Positions 58,209 through 64,000 of a DNA stretch of 64,000 nt are shown here, in pieces. The notes under the pieces were generated by a model that ran no database searches, was not told the DNA's origin, and saw only the letters and a list, made by a program, of their open reading frames with translations. The position numbers were made by a program, and so were the translations under genes. Origin of the DNA: Lacinutrix himadriensis (GTDB lineage Bacteria > Bacteroidota > Bacteroidia > Flavobacteriales > Flavobacteriaceae); assembly GCF_001418105.1 (NCBI RefSeq), contig NZ_LIQI01000024.1, positions 124,001-188,000 on the forward strand. The letters are read 5' to 3'. Every line of letters starts with the position of its first letter. The first letter of the stretch is position 1.

Positions 58209-59201
58209 ATGGAAAAAACAAATAGTCAGAAATTAAGATTAGGAATCTTTGTTATTCTGGGATCACTCCTTTTTATTGGGACGATCTATTTTATTGGTGA
58301 GCGCCAAAATTTATTTGCGAAAACCTTCACGGTAAATTCGAATTTTAATAATGTTAACGGATTAATAGAAGGAAATAACGTGCGTTATTCTGGTATTCAT
58401 GTAGGAACTGTGAAAAATATTTTAATGATAAATGATTCCACAATTCAAGTGACCATGTTTATTGATGAAAAAATGATGTCCCATATTAAAAAAGATGCTA
58501 TTGCTACCATTGGTTCCGATGGTTTGGTTGGTAATATGATTGTGAATATTATTCCTGGAGAAGGAAACGCAACCATTATTTCATCTGGAGACACCATTGC
58601 ATCTTATTCTAAAATTGGAACAGGAGAAATGCTGAATACATTGAATACAACCAATGAAAATGCAGCTTTACTGACCTCGAAGTTATTAGATATAACCAAT
58701 GCTATTACCAGCGGAAAAGGAACTTTAGGGATGCTTATTAATGACACAATTACGTCTAACGAGTTGCAACAAACCATTCATTATTTAAAATTAACAAGCA
58801 TGGAAGCCAATAAAACTATGAAAGATATTAAGACTTTAGTTAGTGCTGTGGATATAGAAAATAGTGTTGCAGGAGTATTACTTAATGATGCGGAAGAAGC
58901 GCAAAAAGTAAAAGATATGATTTCTAATTTGAATCAATCTAGTGAAGATATAAAAACAGTGGTAGATAATTTAAAGGAAACCATTACCAATTTTAAAGAA
59001 GGAAATGGTGCCTTTAATTATATCACAGAAGATGAAGATGCTGTTAAAAGTTTGCAAGAATCTCTCGAAAATATAAATGAAGGTACCGACAAGTTTAATC
59101 AAAATATGGAAGCACTGAAACATAACTTTTTAGTTCGAGGTTATTTTAAAAAATTAGAGCGTCAAGAGAAAAAAGAAGCAGAAAAAGAAGGCGTTAAATA
59201 A
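58209..59201 (+). CDS. mlaD: MlaD-type MCE-domain lipid-binding protein
   Basis: Membrane-anchored MCE protein of 330 residues. One N-terminal transmembrane helix (about 10-30, LRLGIFVILGSLLFIGTIYF) is followed by the MCE domain (about 38-115: FNNVNGLIEGNNVRYSGIHVG, IGSDGLVGNMIVNII). The remaining 200 residues are mostly helical with Asn- and Asp-rich heptad-like segments (DLETNLKETI type), ending in a Lys/Glu-rich tail. MCE proteins form a hexameric ring that shuttles lipid across the periplasm with MlaE and MlaF. It is the third gene of the transporter operon. Confidence 0.92.
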   Translation: MEKTNSQKLRLGIFVILGSLLFIGTIYFIGERQNLFAKTFTVNSNFNNVNGLIEGNNVRYSGIHVGTVKNILMINDSTIQVTMFIDEKMMSHIKKDAIATIGSDGLVGNMIVNIIPGEGNATIISSGDTIASYSKIGTGEMLNTLNTTNENAALLTSKLLDITNAITSGKGTLGMLINDTITSNELQQTIHYLKLTSMEANKTMKDIKTLVSAVDIENSVAGVLLNDAEEAQKVKDMISNLNQSSEDIKTVVDNLKETITNFKEGNGAFNYITEDEDAVKSLQESLENINEGTDKFNQNMEALKHNFLVRGYFKKLERQEKKEAEKEGVK

Positions 59202-59329
59202 AAAGTAAAATAAGTTGTTTATGTCTTTGGTTAAAATGTAGGATTCTAGTTTCAGGTGATTTATATCATATTATTTCTCGGGTATTAATCGCAACTTTAT
59301 ATTCTATTAATACATTATATATCGCAATT

Positions 59330-60100
59330 ATGAAAACAGATATTAGTTATTATCAAAACAAACAAGAGTTTCGTCTATTTGTACAACAGTCTTACACTAG
59401 TCTTCTTAAATTAAAGAATGAAGGAGATAAAGAGGCCTTTAATGCTTTGGTTTTAAAAATATTGCCAAGCTTAAGGAACTATATAAATAGAGGCCTAAAT
59501 GTTTTTATTAGCAACGGGAATTTCTCAAAAGGAAAATACAAAGGAGACGATATTATTGATCAGCTTTTTATTGAAATCTACGATCATATTGAAGAGGTGA
59601 AACATGAAAAAGATTTCTATGCTTGGTTGTATTTAAAAGCAGATGAAATTATGGAAGATATTCAAGTAGAAGAGGAGTTTAATGAATTCTTTTTTAAGAA
59701 TATAGATACCTATTCCAAACCAGAATGGGATGCCATGGAAGAAAAATATACAAAAGATGCCGATGGTGATTTATTGTTAATTGAAGAGCTAAGCGATAGT
59801 TCATATAACCATAACGATTATGAACTAAAACCTGTTTTTGTTGAAGATAATGAAGTCGCTTTTATAGATAAAATAGATAAACATTTAGAGCAAAGTACAG
59901 TAAAAAATCATACTGCTTTTGTTGTTCATAATCTGCCATTTGCAATGCGTCAAGTTTTTGAACTATTTACAAATGAAGGTTTAACTTTAGAAGAAATAGC
60001 AGTAGTAAGAAAATCTACAATAAACGAAGTGAAGCAGTTGTTTGAAGATGCAAAACGTGCATTACAAGTGAGTTTGTTTAATCGGTATTTAAATAAATAA
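59330..60100 (+). CDS. Sigma-70-like (ECF-type) protein
   Basis: Protein of 256 residues, probably a divergent RNA polymerase sigma factor. Residues about 35-115 have a region-2-like helical pattern (LVLKILPSLRNYINRGL, DDIIDQLFIEIYDHIEEV, DFYAWLYLKADEIMED). The C-terminal 55 residues resemble region 4 with a helix-turn-helix (LPFAMRQVFELFTNEGLTLE, EIAVVRKSTINEVKQLFEDA). The two parts are separated by an acidic linker of roughly 75 residues (120-195), longer than in typical ECF factors. No anti-sigma gene is adjacent. Regulatory targets cannot be inferred. Confidence 0.75.
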   Translation: MKTDISYYQNKQEFRLFVQQSYTSLLKLKNEGDKEAFNALVLKILPSLRNYINRGLNVFISNGNFSKGKYKGDDIIDQLFIEIYDHIEEVKHEKDFYAWLYLKADEIMEDIQVEEEFNEFFFKNIDTYSKPEWDAMEEKYTKDADGDLLLIEELSDSSYNHNDYELKPVFVEDNEVAFIDKIDKHLEQSTVKNHTAFVVHNLPFAMRQVFELFTNEGLTLEEIAVVRKSTINEVKQLFEDAKRALQVSLFNRYLNK

Positions 60101-60117
60101 TATAGAATTATACCAAT

Positions 60118-60148
60118 AAAAAAAGAGCTAATATGTAGCTCTTTTTTT
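60118..60148. terminator. Bidirectional hairpin terminator
   Basis: AAAAAAAGAGCTA (60118-60130) pairs perfectly with TAGCTCTTTTTTT (60136-60148) around a 5-nt loop. A-run on one side and T-run on the other serve the convergent genes at 59330 (+) and 60167 (-). Confidence 0.9.
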
Positions 60149-60166
60149 ATGTTTTTAATTTAACGT

Positions 60167-60631
60167 TTATGCTTTAAAGTCTAAACGTTTTTTACCTGTT
60201 ATTTCCGTTATCTTTATTAAAAATACAGCAGGAATATCATCCTTATAAATCTTGCTAGAAAAGTCGCTAATAAAGTTTGCTTTACTTTGTTCTTTCTCTA
60301 AAATAATATCTTTAATTCCTAAAGAGAATTTGTGTAAATAGGCTTTTGCATCACTACCAAAATGTTGTTCAAATTTGCCATGTACTAAAACAGATTTCCA
60401 ATTGGTTACATTGTCAACATCTGCAACTAGCAAAGAAACTGTAGGGTTTTTACGCATCGCATTCATTTTGTGTCCATCTCCAGAATAGCATATTATCGCG
60501 TTGTTTTCTTTATCAAAAAAATAAGTAATAGGCACTACATAAGGTGCGCTGTTAAATATGTATCCTAATTGACCAATATAATTGTTCTCTAAAATATAAT
60601 CGATTTCTTTTTTTTCTAAATTTTTAAACAT
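60167..60631 (-). CDS. Pyridoxamine-5'-phosphate-oxidase-fold flavin-binding protein
   Basis: Cytoplasmic protein of 154 residues of the PNPOx-like split-barrel family. Markers are YIGQLGYIFNSAPYVVPITY, AIICYSGDGHKMNAMRKNPTVSLLV and WKSVLVHGKFEQ, which place the flavin-binding core at about residues 18-95. Members of this general-stress/NimA-like group bind FMN or F420; the physiological substrate is usually unknown. It is convergent with the sigma-like gene and 44 bp downstream of the small secreted-protein gene. Confidence 0.88.
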   Translation of the reverse strand: MFKNLEKKEIDYILENNYIGQLGYIFNSAPYVVPITYFFDKENNAIICYSGDGHKMNAMRKNPTVSLLVADVDNVTNWKSVLVHGKFEQHFGSDAKAYLHKFSLGIKDIILEKEQSKANFISDFSSKIYKDDIPAVFLIKITEITGKKRLDFKA

Positions 60632-60675
60632 GGCTATTTTGATTTAATTGTCAATGGTGTTGATTTTTAGAGCTT

Positions 60676-61182
60676 TTAAAGAAAATTTCCTTCTGCATCT
60701 ATTTTTACTTTTATACGCTTATCTCCATTAATTAATGTGAGTTTATATTTTTTCTTCGCAATTTCACCTTCTTTATAGTTTACTAAATATACATCTTTTG
60801 TAATATCCCATTTTGGAAATCTTTTGAAAACAGCTTTTACTACAGAAATCGGTAAATCTATATCCTTAAATTTTTCAGCAGTTCTTAAAATATTCCCATC
60901 ATTATCATACGTTGCAAGAATTTTTCCTTCAGGTATAATAAAATATACATCATAGAAATCATATTCATCCGTATAAACATCTAATGTTTTAATATCAAAA
61001 TTTGCTGCTTTCAGTTCTAATTCTTCAACAGGAATAGCTAAGTCTTCAGCATCTGTACCATTAAGATATTTATAATTGGTATTTACCAATACAACTTCTT
61101 CTAATTCTGTGATTGTAGGTTCTTGAGCATATAAATGCATGGTTACACCAAAAATAAATAAACCAAAAATTACTTTTTTCAT
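60676..61182 (-). CDS. Small secreted protein, PepSY-like C-terminus
   Basis: Protein of 168 residues with signal peptide 1-19 (ending HLYAQ). The C-terminal half (AEKFKDIDLPISVVKAVFKR, WDITKDVYLVNY, KKKYKLTLINGDKRIKVKID, AEGNFL) has the alternating pattern of PepSY-like or BLIP-like domains common in Bacteroidetes secreted proteins. No catalytic motif is visible. Function unknown. Confidence 0.8.
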   Translation of the reverse strand: MKKVIFGLFIFGVTMHLYAQEPTITELEEVVLVNTNYKYLNGTDAEDLAIPVEELELKAANFDIKTLDVYTDEYDFYDVYFIIPEGKILATYDNDGNILRTAEKFKDIDLPISVVKAVFKRFPKWDITKDVYLVNYKEGEIAKKKYKLTLINGDKRIKVKIDAEGNFL

Positions 61183-61267
61183 GTTATTGGAATTTAAAGT
61201 TACTATTATATAGTATTAAAAGTATAAATACTATTTGAAGACGCCTATGATAAATATCAGTCTATGC

Positions 61268-62488
61268 CTACAGCTTTCTTTTTAATTCTATACATGTTAT
61301 TTCTGGTCGCATACCAATTCTTCCAGGAAAGCCTAGCCAGCCCAAACCACGATTAACATAAAGGTATTGTGAGTGATGTTGGTATAAGCCAGCCCAATGT
61401 TTGTGTTTATATTTAATAGGACTCCATTCTTTCTTTTTAATTTTTATTCCTGCCTGCATACCGTGTGTATGACCAGATAGGGTTAAGGCTATATCGGTTT
61501 TATCAATAACCTCTTCATTCCAATGTGTTGGATCATGAGATAATAATATTTTAAAAGGAATAGTTTGGACTTCACTTAACGTTTTTTGTAAATCACCATA
61601 TTTTTTAAACGGTGGATTTCCCCAGTTTTCAATACCAAGAATGGCTATTCTTTCTTTATTACGAGCAATTATATGTGCTTCATTTAATAAAAGATTAAAA
61701 TCTATTTTGTTGAAAAACGCTTTTATCGCTTTAAAATTTGCTTCCTTTTCTTCTTCCGTATCCCAATTACTATAGTCTCCATAATCATGATTTCCTAAAA
61801 TGGCATATTTACCTTTTTTTGCGGTTAGTTTTCCTAAGGTGTTTTCCCAACCATTTAATTCCCAAGCATAATTATTTACTAAATCTCCAGTAAAGCATAT
61901 ATAATCTGCATTTTCATGATTTATTTTTTTTACTGCCTTTTCTAATAGATGGTATCGATAATTAAAACTCCCTAAATGTAAGTCCGAAATTTGTATAATC
62001 TTTAACCCGTCAAAAGACTTTGGAAGGTTTTTAAAAGTAACTTTTATATGATGTATTTTAAAATGATAAGCAGATTTAAATATGGCATTTACAATAACAA
62101 AAAAAGGTAGAAAACCAGAGAATAAACCTATTAGAGGAATGACGATAAGCGACTGTCTTTCTGTTAATATATAGTTTGAAAAATAGAAGATAGAAATTAC
62201 AATTATAAAAATTATTTTAGGAATAAAAGAAGATACAGTAAGTCCGTATAAAGACGATATAAGTAATTGTTTTTTCTTTTGGTCTACATGATCAAGTCTT
62301 ATTTTTAAGACCATAATTGCTGTAATTAAACCTACTGTAAATACCCAAAAAAGTATATGAATTACTGTCGTTAAAAAGGGATATGGAATAAGTTGTGTAA
62401 TTGATTGTAGCCAATAAAAAGCAAGGGAATCAATAACCAAAATTGCTAGGCATAATAGGACTATTTTAAATATAGAATGGCTTCGCAT
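61268..62488 (-). CDS. Membrane-anchored metallophosphoesterase
   Basis: Protein of 406 residues. Four hydrophobic segments fill residues 1-145. The calcineurin-like phosphoesterase domain follows with all metal-binding blocks: IIQISDLHLGSF (D-x-H), YICFTGDLVNN (GD), YAILGNHDYGDY (GNHD), ILLSHDPTHW (H) and LTLSGHTHGMQAG (GHxH). This is the YkuE/COG1408 arrangement, so a phosphodiesterase acting on a lipid-linked or periplasmic substrate is likely; the substrate is unknown. It lies 24 bp downstream of the mechanosensitive channel gene. Confidence 0.92.
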   Translation of the reverse strand: MRSHSIFKIVLLCLAILVIDSLAFYWLQSITQLIPYPFLTTVIHILFWVFTVGLITAIMVLKIRLDHVDQKKKQLLISSLYGLTVSSFIPKIIFIIVISIFYFSNYILTERQSLIVIPLIGLFSGFLPFFVIVNAIFKSAYHFKIHHIKVTFKNLPKSFDGLKIIQISDLHLGSFNYRYHLLEKAVKKINHENADYICFTGDLVNNYAWELNGWENTLGKLTAKKGKYAILGNHDYGDYSNWDTEEEKEANFKAIKAFFNKIDFNLLLNEAHIIARNKERIAILGIENWGNPPFKKYGDLQKTLSEVQTIPFKILLSHDPTHWNEEVIDKTDIALTLSGHTHGMQAGIKIKKKEWSPIKYKHKHWAGLYQHHSQYLYVNRGLGWLGFPGRIGMRPEITCIELKRKL

Positions 62489-62512
62489 AATCGTTTGAAA
62501 ACTCTAAAATGG

Positions 62513-63325
62513 TTATTTTTTAACTTCTATTTCAGGTATTTTAATTAGTTCAATAGTAGCAGATGCTAAAATGACTTTACCATTTGTAGCTTCAATTTCT
62601 TTTCTAATAATATCGTTTAATACGTGTTTTGTGTATCGTCTTTTTTTATAATCGACGATATATCTTAGGTTAAATTGTATCCAATTGTCTGTTAATGTAG
62701 TTGCTAGTGTAGGTTCTACCATAGCATCTTCAACATAATATTTATTTACAACTTCCTTCCATTGGTCTTTAGATGCTTTGGTATATTCGGCAAGTGTGGT
62801 GGTTGCTGCTTCAATGATTATGGATTTCGCAAGTTCTATGTCAGAGCCATATCGTATGGGTAAATTAAACTCGTCCCAAATAAAAGGGAAATCTTTAGAG
62901 TAGTTATAAACCGGTCCTTTAAACACAAATGCATTGCTCAGTTTTACAATTCTCCCGGTGTAATTATCACTTTGCACCCATTGTCCAATTTCCATCATGG
63001 TGGTGTAAATACTATCGACATCAATAACATCTCCTTTTATGCCGTTAATTTCTATTCGATCTCCGGGCTCATATACTTTTACAATAAAGATATATACAGA
63101 ACCTGCAATACTTAATATTAATTCTTGTAATGTAAATGCTAATCCTGCGGAAAGCAATCCTAGCGTAACGGTAAAGTCTTTAATGCTTCCAGTAAAATAT
63201 AAAATGGTAATAAAGGCCAGTATAAAATAGCCTAGTAATTCTACACCTTTTTGCGACTTATATCTTATCGAAGTATTGGCAATATTTCGTTTTAAAAATC
63301 TTCTAATAAACTGAATACACAACAA
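62513..63325 (-). CDS. MscS-type mechanosensitive channel (start uncertain)
   Basis: Small-conductance mechanosensitive-channel family protein of at least 270 residues. Hydrophobic helices at the N-terminus (ELLGYFILAFITILYFTG, FTVTLGLLSAGLAFTLQELI) lead into the MscS beta-domain (VYEPGDRIEINGIKGDVIDV, TGRIVKLSNAFVFKGPVYNY). The only start codon in the open frame is a TTG at 63325, in the middle of a hydrophobic helix. Upstream the frame stays open to a stop at 63461 with coding-like content (EYIKTLRRFIDHNNGEH, YPLVKIILKYLI) but without ATG, GTG or TTG, overlapping the cbpM gene end. The true start is therefore upstream and non-standard, or a base is missing. Confidence 0.85.
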   Translation of the reverse strand: MLCIQFIRRFLKRNIANTSIRYKSQKGVELLGYFILAFITILYFTGSIKDFTVTLGLLSAGLAFTLQELILSIAGSVYIFIVKVYEPGDRIEINGIKGDVIDVDSIYTTMMEIGQWVQSDNYTGRIVKLSNAFVFKGPVYNYSKDFPFIWDEFNLPIRYGSDIELAKSIIIEAATTTLAEYTKASKDQWKEVVNKYYVEDAMVEPTLATTLTDNWIQFNLRYIVDYKKRRYTKHVLNDIIRKEIEATNGKVILASATIELIKIPEIEVKK

Positions 63326-63414
63326 TACAAATACAACGATTATAAGGTATTTAAGAATAATTTTTACAAGAGGATATCTTGAAATAATTGCTGTATGTTC
63401 TCCATTATTGTGGT

Positions 63415-63711
63415 CTATAAATCTTCGTAAAGTCTTAATGTATTCTGAAGGGATATTACTTCACTTTGCAGGTTTTCTACACGTTCTAATAAATTATATA
63501 CAGCATCTAAACCTTCTAAATTTATATGAAGATCAAAGTGCAAACGCATTAATTTTTCAAGCTCGTTAAGTTGTGTTGTTTTAATATAATTATCATCATC
63601 TGAAACCACAATCTCTATCAGTTCATAATCTTGTAAATCATTAATAAACGTTACTGGCACATTATAATGGGTACAAAAGGTGGTTATAGAAATTAAATCT
63701 GTTACTTCCAT
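63415..63711 (-). CDS. cbpM: CbpM-type chaperone modulator
   Basis: Protein of 98 residues of the MerR-like chaperone-modulator family that binds and inhibits CbpA-type J-domain proteins. It begins MEVTDLISITTFCTHYNVP, followed by a helix-turn-helix-like region (TFINDLQDYELIEIVVSDD, YIKTTQLNELEKLMRLH) and a C-terminal coiled coil (LLERVENLQSEVISLQNTL). The J-domain gene lies 2 bp upstream, the standard partner arrangement, which supports the assignment. Its 3' end overlaps the upstream open frame of the mechanosensitive channel. Confidence 0.88.
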   Translation of the reverse strand: MEVTDLISITTFCTHYNVPVTFINDLQDYELIEIVVSDDDNYIKTTQLNELEKLMRLHFDLHINLEGLDAVYNLLERVENLQSEVISLQNTLRLYEDL

Positions 63712-63713
63712 AA

Positions 63714-64000
63714 TTATCTTAGTTTTTGAAGTTCTGTAAATAATTCTTTCTCTTTATCTGTAAGTTTTGTCGGCGTTTTTATTTGATAGGTTATGTATAA
63801 ATCACCAAATTGTCCTGATTTTTTGTACTTCGGAAACCCTTTTCCTTTCAACTTCACTTTCGTTCCGTTTTGTGTTTCTGGTTTGACTGTTAACTTAACT
63901 TTACCGGTAAACGTGTCTACCATTAAATCGCCACCAAGCATTGCGGTGTATAAATCTAAATCTACAGTGGTATAAAGGTTGTCTTTATCTCTTTTGAATT
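63714..64000 (-). CDS. J-domain chaperone (DnaJ/CbpA type), C-terminal fragment
   Basis: The last 95 residues of a DnaJ/CbpA-type co-chaperone; the J domain lies beyond the right edge. The visible part is the second substrate-binding beta-domain: DNLYTTVDLDLYTAMLGGDL, GKVKLTVKPETQNGTKVKLK, GKGFPKYKKSGQFGDLYITY and the dimerisation tail LTDKEKELFTELQKLR. It is followed after 2 bp by cbpM. It stimulates Hsp70 in the cytoplasm. The absence of any view of the N-terminus prevents a choice between DnaJ and CbpA, but the CbpM neighbour favours CbpA. Confidence 0.9.
   Translation of the reverse strand, partial: FKRDKDNLYTTVDLDLYTAMLGGDLMVDTFTGKVKLTVKPETQNGTKVKLKGKGFPKYKKSGQFGDLYITYQIKTPTKLTDKEKELFTELQKLR

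Overview
The window is AT-rich DNA from a marine member of the Bacteroidetes, almost certainly a Flavobacteriaceae. The evidence is the TonB-dependent receptor, PorP/SprF-type and gliding-motility (type IX secretion type B) C-terminal domains, a TTG-N19-TAnnTTTG promoter, and a dense cluster of sulfatases and alpha-L-fucosidases. No rRNA, tRNA, CRISPR array, insertion sequence or phage gene was seen.

Region 1 (1-34553) is a polysaccharide utilisation locus (PUL) made of two divergent operons that start from a shared 215-bp gap (19476-19690). The leftward operon (13 genes, running off the left edge) encodes eight type-I sulfatases, two GH29 fucosidases, two related putative glycoside hydrolases and an EF-hand/esterase fusion. 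The rightward operon encodes a TonB-dependent receptor, a GH29 fucosidase, a third putative glycoside hydrolase, three sulfatases and a DUF1800/DUF1501 pair. A convergent gene after it encodes a formylglycine-generating enzyme (FGE) that carries a lipoprotein signal. In all there are 11 sulfatases, all of the Cys type, three GH29 enzymes and three hydrolases of a poorly characterised family. There is no SusD-like protein and no recognisable polysaccharide lyase or endo-glycanase. The most likely substrate is a sulfated, perhaps acetylated, fucose-rich polysaccharide of the fucoidan type (inference). In this model fragments enter through the receptor, the esterase and sulfatases strip ester groups, GH29 enzymes release fucose, the three unknown hydrolases cut the backbone, and the exported FGE activates the sulfatases after export.

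Region 2 (34554-56500) is a gliding/adhesin cluster resembling the Flavobacterium johnsoniae sprC-sprD-sprB-sprF operon. It holds a small secreted protein behind a consensus promoter, a beta-helix-like protein, a SprC-like protein with a type B sorting domain, a PorP-like protein with a long Ala/Glu-rich repeat (SprD-like), a 4610-residue SprB-like repeat adhesin, and SprF. Strong hairpin terminators lie at 35729-35782 and 56461-56496.

Region 3 (56640-64000) is housekeeping. It contains an Mla-type lipid transporter (permease, ATPase, MCE protein), a sigma-factor-like protein, a flavin-binding PNPOx-fold protein, a small secreted protein, a membrane metallophosphoesterase, a MscS-type channel, a CbpM-type chaperone modulator and the C-terminus of a J-domain protein.

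The most noteworthy points are the three hydrolases with an invariant Asp/Glu pair, the exported FGE, the single-base frameshift in the DUF1501 gene, and the jelly-roll-like insert in the giant adhesin.
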